Positions 7,401 to 14,646 of a stretch of DNA of 64,000 nt are shown one piece after another. Origin of the DNA: Cognataquiflexum gelatinilyticum (GTDB taxonomy: Bacteria > Bacteroidota > Bacteroidia > Cytophagales > Cyclobacteriaceae); NCBI RefSeq assembly GCF_024813435.1, contig NZ_JANAEZ010000004.1:1-64000 (forward strand), written 5' to 3'. The notes below the pieces were generated by a model that saw only the letters and a list, made by a program, of their open reading frames with translations, did no database searches and was not told where the DNA came from. The stretch's first letter is position 1. Each line of letters opens with the position of its first letter. The position numbers and the translations under genes are program-made.

Positions 7401-8360
7401 ATGATTCCGACCAAAGCTGCAATCATCGACATGGGTACCAATACGTTTCACCTTCTTTTGGTGGAATTGTATGCAGACAGGTTCGAGACAATTTATAAGG
7501 AGAAAATCCCTGTCAAAATCGGGCAGGGTGGCATCAGCCGCAACACCATCCATCCGGATGCTGAAAAAAGGGCTTTTCATACATTGCACCATTTCAGAAA
7601 TCTGATAGACGGGGAAGGGATCACAAATATTTTTGCTTTTGCCACGAGTGGCGTCCGAAATGCCGATAACGGAAAGGAATTTGTAGTCAAAATCAAAGAA
7701 CAATTCCAGATTGACGTTCTCGTCATCGATGGGGAACAGGAAGCACAAATGATCTATGAAGGCATCAGATTTAGTGGTTCTTTAAATGGGGAAACCTGTT
7801 TGATGATGGACATAGGTGGCGGTTCGGTAGAATTTATCATCGGTAATTCACAGGAAACATTTTGGAGAAAAAGTTTTGAAATTGGTGGACAAAGAATGCT
7901 TGATTTGTTTCATTACCATGATCCAATTTTGCCTGGTGAGGTGGAGAACCTGACTGTTTATCTTGAAGAAAAACTTGGAGACCTTGTCAATGCCATCAAA
8001 AAATATAATCCAACAGGAATCGTAGGCTCTTCAGGTACTTTTGATACGCTGACAGACATTTATTTTGCTTCGTTGCATGAAACCAAGTTGAAGACACAAC
8101 AGGTATTTCAGCTGCCAAGAGAAGAATTCGAATTGATAGTCCAAAAGCTTTTGACCCTAAATAGAGAAGAAAGACTTTTGATCCCGGGCATGATCGAAAT
8201 GCGAGTGGATATGATTGTCGTGGCAGCCTGCCTGATCGAATATATCTTGAAGTTTGTGCCTGTATCTACCTTGATTTGTTCCAATTTTGCACTGAAAGAA
8301 GGTGCTATAGCGGAATTAATGGGGAAACATTCCCAAGCCAATACCCTTATCAGCAGGTAA
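7401..8360 (+). CDS. Ppx/GppA-type exopolyphosphatase / phosphatase
   Basis: A 319-residue member of the ASKHA fold: AAIIDMGTNTFHLLLVE (phosphate-1 loop) at residues 6-22, MMDIGGGSVEFIIG (phosphate-2 loop) near 135, and GSSGTFDTL near 213. It consists of the two-lobed Ppx/GppA core only and lacks the C-terminal HD-like domain of E. coli Ppx (~510 residues). Such short forms hydrolyse polyphosphate or pppGpp. It is divergently transcribed from the carboxylase gene, with a near-consensus TATATTCG just upstream. The Ldh-type gene follows 26 bp downstream, probably co-transcribed. Confidence 0.88.
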   Translation: MIPTKAAIIDMGTNTFHLLLVELYADRFETIYKEKIPVKIGQGGISRNTIHPDAEKRAFHTLHHFRNLIDGEGITNIFAFATSGVRNADNGKEFVVKIKEQFQIDVLVIDGEQEAQMIYEGIRFSGSLNGETCLMMDIGGGSVEFIIGNSQETFWRKSFEIGGQRMLDLFHYHDPILPGEVENLTVYLEEKLGDLVNAIKKYNPTGIVGSSGTFDTLTDIYFASLHETKLKTQQVFQLPREEFELIVQKLLTLNREERLLIPGMIEMRVDMIVVAACLIEYILKFVPVSTLICSNFALKEGAIAELMGKHSQANTLISR

Positions 8361-8386
8361 TCCAATCCTAAATCCGGATCCCAACC

Positions 8387-9457
8387 ATGATATTTTCGTA
8401 CGCCGACTTATTCGACTTTACCAAATCCATACTTTTGAAAATAGGCTGTCTCGAAAAAGACGCATCTCTTGCAGCTGATGTATTGTTATCCGCAGATCTA
8501 AGAGGTGTAGATTCTCATGGTGTGGCCAGGCTTTCCGGCTATGTGAGACTTTGGGAAAAAGGAAGAATCAACGCCACCCCAAATATCAAGATCATCCACG
8601 AAACCCCGAGTACAGCTGTTGTTGATGGAGACGGTGGTTTGGGTTTGGTTGTGGCACCTTTTGCCATGCAAGTGGCTATTGACAAAGCCAAAACCGCAGG
8701 TACGGGATGGGTTTCGGTGAAGCATTCCAACCATTACGGTATCGCAGGTTATCATGCTATGATGGCTCTCGAACATGACATGATCGGGATCTCGTTGACA
8801 AATGCCAGTCCTTTGGTAAGCCCGACTTTTTCTAAAGAAAGGTTGCTAGGAACCAACCCGATTGCAGTGGCAATCCCTGCCAAAAGCCAACCCGCTTTTG
8901 TGGCAGATATGGCCACCACAACGGCAGCAAATGGGAAATTGGAAATCCTGCAGAGAAAAGAAATGGATGCACCACTCGGTTGGGTGCAGGACAAAGACGG
9001 CAATCAGACGACTGATTCCAATGGCGTTAAAAAGGGAGGCGCTTTGTTGCCTCTGGGAGGAGACAGGGAACATGGTTCGCACAAAGGATATGCATTGGGG
9101 GCGATAGTGGATATATTTTCCGCAGTCCTTTCGGGAGCAAATTATGGGCCATGGGTCCCACCTTTCGTGGCATTCCTTGAGCCGGACCCCAATCCTGTCG
9201 GTGAGGGTTTAGGCCATTTTTTTGGTGCGATGCGCGTAGATGCTTTCCGTCCTGCGGATGACTTCAAATCCCATATGGACAATTGGATCGGTAGATTCCG
9301 TCAGGCAAAACCTACCGAAGGAAATGAAAAAGTATTGATTCCTGGAGATCCTGAGCGTGAACTTGAAGCAGAAAGAAGAATCAGTGGAATCCCTTTATTA
9401 AAACCTGTAGTTGACGATTTGCGAAGTTTGGGAGAAAGGTTTGGAGTAAAATTGTAA
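8387..9457 (+). CDS. Ldh_2 family NAD(P)-dependent malate/L-lactate/L-sulfolactate-type dehydrogenase
   Basis: A 356-residue cytoplasmic dehydrogenase of the Ldh_2 / MDH2 fold, unrelated to classical Rossmann malate dehydrogenases. Family marks: ADLRGVDSHGVARL near residue 43, VSVKHSNHYGIAGYHAM (catalytic His) near 110, TNASPLVSPTF, LLGTNPIAVAIP and DMATTTAANGKLE. The family oxidises 2-hydroxy acids (malate, lactate, ureidoglycolate, sulfolactate) with NAD(P). The exact substrate cannot be told from the sequence. It follows ppx by 26 bp on the same strand. Confidence 0.88.
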   Translation: MIFSYADLFDFTKSILLKIGCLEKDASLAADVLLSADLRGVDSHGVARLSGYVRLWEKGRINATPNIKIIHETPSTAVVDGDGGLGLVVAPFAMQVAIDKAKTAGTGWVSVKHSNHYGIAGYHAMMALEHDMIGISLTNASPLVSPTFSKERLLGTNPIAVAIPAKSQPAFVADMATTTAANGKLEILQRKEMDAPLGWVQDKDGNQTTDSNGVKKGGALLPLGGDREHGSHKGYALGAIVDIFSAVLSGANYGPWVPPFVAFLEPDPNPVGEGLGHFFGAMRVDAFRPADDFKSHMDNWIGRFRQAKPTEGNEKVLIPGDPERELEAERRISGIPLLKPVVDDLRSLGERFGVKL

Positions 9458-9664
9458 TCAGAAGTCTACCCAAAACATACCCCATCTTCATTTATTTTTT
9501 GAATAAATTTTCCCACTTTTTTTTTATTGGCAAGATTGACCTCTAAATAATTTAAATTAGTTCGTGGTTGATCAACCACCCATCAAATCCCATTTGTTTG
9601 GTTTTTTCCTTTTTGTAAATTGTATTTCTTTCAAATCTTTTACCTATATCCCCAAAAAAAACCT

Positions 9665-11035
9665 ATGAACACCTCCAACTACAACAGAAGACAATTCCTA
9701 AAAACCGGCGGTTTTGCCACCTTGGCATTGGCAAGCATGGGAATGATGGGAATGAACCCCATCCAAAATGAGAAACCGCTGAAAGTAGCACTCATCGGAT
9801 CGGGTTGGTATGGCAAAAGTGACCTGTTCAGATTGATCCAGGTAGCGAATGTGGATGTTGTTGCCCTTTGTGATGTGGATCAAAACATGTTGAAGGAAGC
9901 AGGCGATCTGGTATCAAAAAGACAAAAATCAGGGAAAATACCAAAGTTGTATACTGACTACCAGGAATTGCTGAAAGAAAACAAACTAGATATCACCGTG
10001 ATCGGTACCCCCGATCATTGGCATGCCTTACAGGCCATTGCCGCCATCAAATCAGGTTCGCATGTTTACCTTCAAAAACCGATCTCAGTCGATGTCATCG
10101 AAGGAGAAGCAGTGGTAGCTGCTGCGCGAAAATACAACAAAATGGTGCAGGTGGGTACACAGAGAAGAAGTACGCCACACCTTTTGGAAGCAAAAAAGCA
10201 AGTCTTGGAAAGTGGTATGTTAGGAAAAATCTCACATGCTGAAGTCTGTTGCTATTATCACATGAGAGCCAATGGCAATCCCCCGGTAGAAACTGTTCCT
10301 GCATTTTTGGATTATGACATGTGGACAGGTCCGGCTCCGCTCAGGCCTTATGATGGAATCCCACATACAAGGTGGTGGAGAACTTTCATGGAATATGGAA
10401 ATGGGATCCCGGGCGATATGTGTGTTCACATGTTGGATACAGTGCGTTGGCTTCTTGGATTAGGATGGCCAAAAAAAATCACCGCAACAGGTGGAATATA
10501 TGTCCAAAAAGAGGGGAAATCAAATATTGCAGATACCCAAACAGCCATCTATGAATTTGATGGACTGAATGTCGTGTGGCAACACCGTACTTGGGGCAAT
10601 CCTGTGGATCCTGAATATCCCTGGGCATTCAAGATCTTTGGTGAAAAAGGTACTTTGGCGGGAAGCACCATGAAAGCCGAGTTTATTCCTTTTGGCAAAG
10701 GTGAAAAAATCCTTTTCGATGTCTTGTATGAAAAGGAACAATATCCTGAAGACCTGACCGAAAACAGGATCGAACTCAATGCGGCTCCTGCTACAAGAAG
10801 ACAGATGCAAAACCTATTGAATTCCATGAAAACAGGTGAACTTCCTGTAGCGGATATTGAGCAAGGCCATATTTCAACAGCAAGTTGCATTTTGGCAAAT
10901 ATGTCTATGGAATTGGGAAGACCACTGGTCTATGATCCAAAAAAGAGAATTGTGGTAGGTGATGAAGAGGCAACTCAAAAACTCCGAAGACCATACCGCG
11001 GGCCTTGGGTACATCCCGAACCAGACAATGTTTAA
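9665..11035 (+). CDS. Tat-exported Gfo/Idh/MocA family oxidoreductase, QKP variant
   Basis: Started at ATG 9665 (MNTSNYNRRQFLKTGG), which gives a clean twin-arginine signal peptide; the 15 codons upstream would only bury it. The 456-residue product has a Rossmann motif VALIGSGWYGKS near residue 40 and the family's sugar-binding C-terminal domain. The usual catalytic EKP triplet reads QKP (HVYLQKPISVDV), a substitution seen in some exported members, so the lysine is kept and the glutamate is not. It is probably periplasmic and acts on a sugar or cyclitol. No DUF1080 gene is adjacent, but the operon at 385-3091 could supply one. A terminator follows directly. Confidence 0.88.
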   Translation: MNTSNYNRRQFLKTGGFATLALASMGMMGMNPIQNEKPLKVALIGSGWYGKSDLFRLIQVANVDVVALCDVDQNMLKEAGDLVSKRQKSGKIPKLYTDYQELLKENKLDITVIGTPDHWHALQAIAAIKSGSHVYLQKPISVDVIEGEAVVAAARKYNKMVQVGTQRRSTPHLLEAKKQVLESGMLGKISHAEVCCYYHMRANGNPPVETVPAFLDYDMWTGPAPLRPYDGIPHTRWWRTFMEYGNGIPGDMCVHMLDTVRWLLGLGWPKKITATGGIYVQKEGKSNIADTQTAIYEFDGLNVVWQHRTWGNPVDPEYPWAFKIFGEKGTLAGSTMKAEFIPFGKGEKILFDVLYEKEQYPEDLTENRIELNAAPATRRQMQNLLNSMKTGELPVADIEQGHISTASCILANMSMELGRPLVYDPKKRIVVGDEEATQKLRRPYRGPWVHPEPDNV

Positions 11036-11044
11036 TCCAAATCG

Positions 11045-11070
11045 CCTGAAAAATTTCAGGGGATTTTTTT
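11045..11070 (+). terminator. Rho-independent terminator after the second Gfo/Idh/MocA gene
   Basis: CCTGAA / TTCAGG hairpin with an AAAT loop, followed by GGATTTTTTT, starting 10 bp past the stop codon. Confidence 0.75.
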
Positions 11071-11132
11071 ATAACAATTGTCGCGATCCATGACCTCAAA
11101 GCGTCTTGAGGGAGAAATAACAAAAACCAACT

Positions 11133-11855
11133 ATGAAAATTACTGGATTGCAAACAAACTTTACCGGCCTAATGAAGTCGGTATCAACCTTATTTCTTTC
11201 TCTGATTTTATTTTCAGGATGTGTCAATGATTTGGAACAGCCGGCACAAGCTCCATCTGCTTTTGTTTCCATTTATCATGGATCACCCGATGGTCCTGAT
11301 TTGGATATTTACGTAGAGTCAAAAAAGATCAATAACCAACCTTTACTGTTTGGTCAGTCTTTTCCTTACAGCGGTTTCTTTGCCGGTGAAAGAAGACTTC
11401 GATTTAATCCATTCAATGCACAAAATACACTTTTGGAAAAAAATGTATCCCTCTTACAGGATAAAATCTATACCGTCTTTCTGGTGAATAAAGCAGCTGA
11501 CATAGACGCTATTCAGGTCGAAGATATTTGGGAAGAACCTGACGGATTAAAAACCCAAATGAGACTTGTACACTTATCCCCTGATTCTGGAGACCTCGAA
11601 GTAAGCATAGCAGAACAAACTCCTTTTGGCCCTTCCACCACTTACCATTCCATTTCAGATTTTCTTGAAATGGAAAAAGGTAAAGTAAAAGTTGTAGTCA
11701 AATCCAAATCCACAGGAGAAGTCCTTGTCACAGTCAATGAAATTGAATTGCTTGGAAACAGGGTATACACTTTGGTTGTAAGGGGATTTGCTAATCCTTC
11801 CAACGGCAACAACCCAATCAGTGTCCAACTGCTAACCAATTTTATCAAATTCTAA
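11133..11855 (+). CDS. DUF4397 domain lipoprotein
   Basis: A 240-residue protein with a lipoprotein signal (LFLSLILFSGC; lipid on the Cys about 30 residues in). The ATG at 11172 (MKSVSTLF) would give a shorter, more typical signal and is a good alternative start. The mature part begins SAFVSIYHGSPDGPDLDIYV and repeats a similar unit (MRLVHLSPDSGDLEVSI) near residue 145, the pattern of DUF4397, an immunoglobulin-like beta domain in surface proteins. Function unknown. It is a single gene ending at a strong terminator shared with cysM. Confidence 0.8.
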   Translation: MKITGLQTNFTGLMKSVSTLFLSLILFSGCVNDLEQPAQAPSAFVSIYHGSPDGPDLDIYVESKKINNQPLLFGQSFPYSGFFAGERRLRFNPFNAQNTLLEKNVSLLQDKIYTVFLVNKAADIDAIQVEDIWEEPDGLKTQMRLVHLSPDSGDLEVSIAEQTPFGPSTTYHSISDFLEMEKGKVKVVVKSKSTGEVLVTVNEIELLGNRVYTLVVRGFANPSNGNNPISVQLLTNFIKF

Positions 11856-11878
11856 AAATTTTGTTTTTTTGTGGAAAA

Positions 11879-11908
11879 CCCGGGGGCAATGCTTCCGGGA
11901 TTTTTTTT
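11879..11908. terminator. Terminator between convergent DUF4397 and cysM genes
   Basis: CCCGGGG / TTCCGGG hairpin (two G-U pairs) followed by eight T on the plus strand. The T run overlaps the cysM stop codon. It mainly serves the plus-strand gene. Confidence 0.7.
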
Positions 11909-12785
11909 ACCCAAAAAGGTCTGAACTCAGATACCTATCCCCTCTGTCACAGGTAATGCAGACAATTGTCCCGGATTCAAGTTCTTCCGAAAGCCGGAGC
12001 GCAGCATACAATGCGCCCCCACTGCTCATTCCTGCTAATATACCTTCTTCCTTGGCCATCCTTCTGGTCATATTCGTTGCGGCTTCCTGACTGACATCTA
12101 TCACCCGATCTACCCGGGTAGCATCAAAAATCCTTGGCAAAAATTCCGGAGTCCATCTCCTGATTCCAGGAATCTGAGAACCGTCAGTAGGTTGTGTACC
12201 TACAATCTGAATCGATGGATTTTTCTCTTTGAGGTATTTCGATACCCCCATGATAGTACCTGTGGTACCCATTGCCGAAACAAAATGGGTGACTTTTCCT
12301 TCAGTATCTTTCCATATCTCCGGACCGGTACTATAATAATGCGCCATATAATTGTCCGGATTAGAAAACTGGTCGAGCATAAAATACCCTTCCTCCGCAG
12401 CCATTTTATCCGCCAATTCCCTTGAATACTCAATGGTTCTTTCTGCAGGTGTCAAGATTACTTTGGCACCATATGCTTCCATGGATAAGATCCTTTCTCG
12501 GGTAGAATTGTCAGGCATAATCAAGGTCATTTTAAGACCGAGAATATTGGCAACCATGGCCAAAGCAATGCCTGTATTGCCTGAAGTGGCCTCCACAAGC
12601 CTGTCTCCTGGTTTGATTTCTCCTCTTTCAAGCGCACACTTGATCATGTTGTATGCAGCTCGGTCCTTGACACTCCCTCCGGGGTTTTGACCTTCCAGTT
12701 TACAAAAAATCTTAACATTTGGTTTGGTCGGAATCTTGACCGCTTCTACCAAGGGAGTATTTCCTATCAGATCAATTAATTTCAT
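11907..12785 (-). CDS. cysM: Cysteine synthase (O-acetylserine sulfhydrylase, CysM type)
   Basis: A 292-residue PLP enzyme making L-cysteine from O-acetylserine and sulfide or thiosulfate. The PLP lysine lies in GGSVKDRAA near residue 43, the substrate loop is EATSGNTGIALA near 68, the phosphate-binding glycine loop is GTTGTIMG near 174, and GMSSGGAL lies near 257. Length and the IRRWTPEFLPRIFD segment favour CysM over CysK. Its start overlaps the end of the serine acetyltransferase gene by 4 bp, so the two consecutive steps of cysteine synthesis are translationally coupled. Confidence 0.92.
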   Translation of the reverse strand: MKLIDLIGNTPLVEAVKIPTKPNVKIFCKLEGQNPGGSVKDRAAYNMIKCALERGEIKPGDRLVEATSGNTGIALAMVANILGLKMTLIMPDNSTRERILSMEAYGAKVILTPAERTIEYSRELADKMAAEEGYFMLDQFSNPDNYMAHYYSTGPEIWKDTEGKVTHFVSAMGTTGTIMGVSKYLKEKNPSIQIVGTQPTDGSQIPGIRRWTPEFLPRIFDATRVDRVIDVSQEAATNMTRRMAKEEGILAGMSSGGALYAALRLSEELESGTIVCITCDRGDRYLSSDLFG

Positions 12786-13615
12786 CCTTCATTTTTTATA
12801 ATATAGGTATCAGTTTGATCCAGATCAGGATTATACATTTTTGCCTGATAATAAATTTTACTGTTAGCAGGAACGCTTTTAGTGATCCAAACATTTCCTC
12901 CTATAGTAGAATTCCTTCCAATGACCGTATTTCCTCCTAAAATCGTCGCTCCTGCATAAATCACAACATCATCTTCTATAGTAGGATGTCTTTTTTTATC
13001 CGCATCTTCTTTGTCAACACTCAACGCACCCAAGGTGACTCCTTGGTATATCTTGACACAATTACCGATTACAGTAGTCTCTCCGATTACTATACCTGTA
13101 CCATGGTCAATACAGAATCTTTCTCCGATCTTGGCACCGGGATGGATATCCACTCCTGTTCTGCCATGGGAATATTCAGTTATCATCCTTGGAATCAGAG
13201 TCACCCCATATGAATGTAACAAATGTGCAATCCTGTAAGCCGCAACCGCATAAAATCCCGGATAGCATCGGATGATCTCCGTCACGGATTTGGCTGCTGG
13301 ATCTCCATCATACAAAGCCTGCACGTCCTGGATCAAAAGATCATAAACCCGTTCCAGATTGTCAAAAAAGCCATTGGCTATTTCAATTCCATCTCGTTTA
13401 TAGAGGTGCTTATTTCTCAATAAAACCTGGGAAAGTTTATGCTTCAGTTCTTCGATTTTTTCTGCAACCTGCTCTTCTTCTTTCAAAATCTCTGATGCAA
13501 AATCAGGAAAAAGCAATCCGAGTACACTTTCAAAAAAAGTATGGATCAACTTTGGGGAAGGACATTGAGGGCAATCCTGATGTGATTTACTGAGTTTTTT
13601 TATCAAAGAATTCAT
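12782..13615 (-). CDS. cysE: Serine O-acetyltransferase (EpsC/CysE family)
   Basis: A 277-residue protein that acetylates serine from acetyl-CoA, the step before CysM. The N-terminal half is helical. From about residue 150 it has the left-handed beta-helix of hexapeptide transferases, with the catalytic His in RFCIDHGTGIVIGE and further turns through GGNTVIGRNSTIGGNVWI. Its longer helical N terminus matches the EpsC-type subfamily of Bacteroidota. The stop overlaps cysM, and the pair lies downstream of an outer-membrane protein gene on the same strand (18-bp gap). Confidence 0.9.
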   Translation of the reverse strand: MNSLIKKLSKSHQDCPQCPSPKLIHTFFESVLGLLFPDFASEILKEEEQVAEKIEELKHKLSQVLLRNKHLYKRDGIEIANGFFDNLERVYDLLIQDVQALYDGDPAAKSVTEIIRCYPGFYAVAAYRIAHLLHSYGVTLIPRMITEYSHGRTGVDIHPGAKIGERFCIDHGTGIVIGETTVIGNCVKIYQGVTLGALSVDKEDADKKRHPTIEDDVVIYAGATILGGNTVIGRNSTIGGNVWITKSVPANSKIYYQAKMYNPDLDQTDTYIIKNEG

Positions 13616-13633
13616 ATTCTTTTTATTGAATGA

Positions 13634-14200
13634 TTAAAGAAAAAATCCAACCCTGATGACATAAGGCTGGTTATAAGGAGACCTCAAAGGGTCATACAAG
13701 AAGTTATACAAAATGGTGAAATTGGCTCCTCCCCTATTTCCAAAAGGAGTAAAATATCCTCCTCCAAGAAATAAACCCGGAACCCATTCTCTTTCAAACC
13801 TATCCAAACGGGGATTGTACAGGTCAAGGTTAAGACTTTCAAATTCGGAATGCAAAAAGAAATTTTGAAAAACATTATTTCGCAAAAAACCCCTTCCTCC
13901 ATAAATGATATTGTCACCTTCAGGAAATCTTGAATCATTAAAGTATTGAAAAGTCCCACCTATGCCTCCTGAAAGGGTATTGGTCAACATGACTCCGGCC
14001 AAAGGTGAAATATCCACAAAAGTGATTGTTCCAAATGAGAGTCCTAAATTCCCTCCAAAATAAACCCTATCCTTAAACGGTGATTTTTCGCCTTTCTGAA
14101 TTTCCCTTTGAGCAAATGTGGGAACGGTGACCAGCAAGAAAAAAAACAATCCTGCAAAAAAAACCGCTCTATTCTTCGACCACCACATATAAATCCTCAC
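13634..14200 (-). CDS. Predicted outer-membrane beta-barrel protein, unknown function
   Basis: A 188-residue protein with an N-terminal signal (hydrophobic residues 13-27, cleavage after TFAQ) and a mature part of alternating aromatic/glycine beta strands ending in VIRVGFFL, a terminal Phe-x-Leu pattern common in outer-membrane barrels. I do not recognise a named family. The gene overlaps the end of ftsB by about 30 bp (20 bp if the internal ATG at 14188, MWWSKN, is used). It lies in a run with ftsB, cysE and cysM and is probably co-transcribed, which need not mean a shared function. Confidence 0.65.
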   Translation of the reverse strand: MRIYMWWSKNRAVFFAGLFFFLLVTVPTFAQREIQKGEKSPFKDRVYFGGNLGLSFGTITFVDISPLAGVMLTNTLSGGIGGTFQYFNDSRFPEGDNIIYGGRGFLRNNVFQNFFLHSEFESLNLDLYNPRLDRFEREWVPGLFLGGGYFTPFGNRGGANFTILYNFLYDPLRSPYNQPYVIRVGFFL

Positions 14201-14456
14201 TTTCCTTTTTCATCAAATACCTTTCACGGGCAAACTTTTCCAAGAGTTCGTAATTGCTCATTAATTCCTCCCTGTCTGCTAAGATTTTTTCTTTCCTATC
14301 TTGGTAGAATTCCTTTTGCTTCTCTAATTCTTTGATTTTTGAACGAAGCTTAAACTGGGTGAGAATATCATTAGAATCAATAAACACCATCCATACAATA
14401 AAAAATAGAGTAAACAGGAAATAGAAATTCTTGGTGTATTTGAGGTACTTTTTCAT
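14169..14456 (-). CDS. Septum formation initiator FtsB/DivIC family protein
   Basis: A 95-residue bitopic membrane protein when started at ATG 14456 (MKKYLKYTKNF), preceded at 6 bp by AAGGAG, an unusually clear Shine-Dalgarno for this phylum; a longer frame begins 14 codons upstream. One transmembrane helix (FYFLFTLFFIVWMVFI, residues about 11-26) is followed by a coiled coil (RSKIKELEKQKEFYQDRKEK) and the family tail YELLEKFARERYLMKKE. FtsB-like proteins link FtsL/FtsQ and activate septal wall synthesis. It is the first gene of the run that continues to cysM. Confidence 0.85.
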   Translation of the reverse strand: MKKYLKYTKNFYFLFTLFFIVWMVFIDSNDILTQFKLRSKIKELEKQKEFYQDRKEKILADREELMSNYELLEKFARERYLMKKESEDLYVVVEE

Positions 14457-14476
14457 GGTATTCTCCTTGGTCAAAA

Positions 14477-14484
14477 CAAATATA
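14477..14484 (-). promoter_or_regulatory. -7 box upstream of ftsB
   Basis: TATATTTG on the minus strand matches TAnnTTTG exactly, 20 bp before the ftsB start. No well-placed -33 TTTG is seen. Confidence 0.4.
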
Positions 14485-14646
14485 TACATTGAAGTCAAAT
14501 ATTTCCACTATTGGCCATTATTTGAATATCCCCGTTTTTTTCAAGTACGGCTGTATCCGATCAAACAGAAAGCAAATCAGTTTATACCTTATTTTACAAA
14601 TTTAAATTCTTGAATAATTATATTGTTGGAATAACAAATCAATCTT

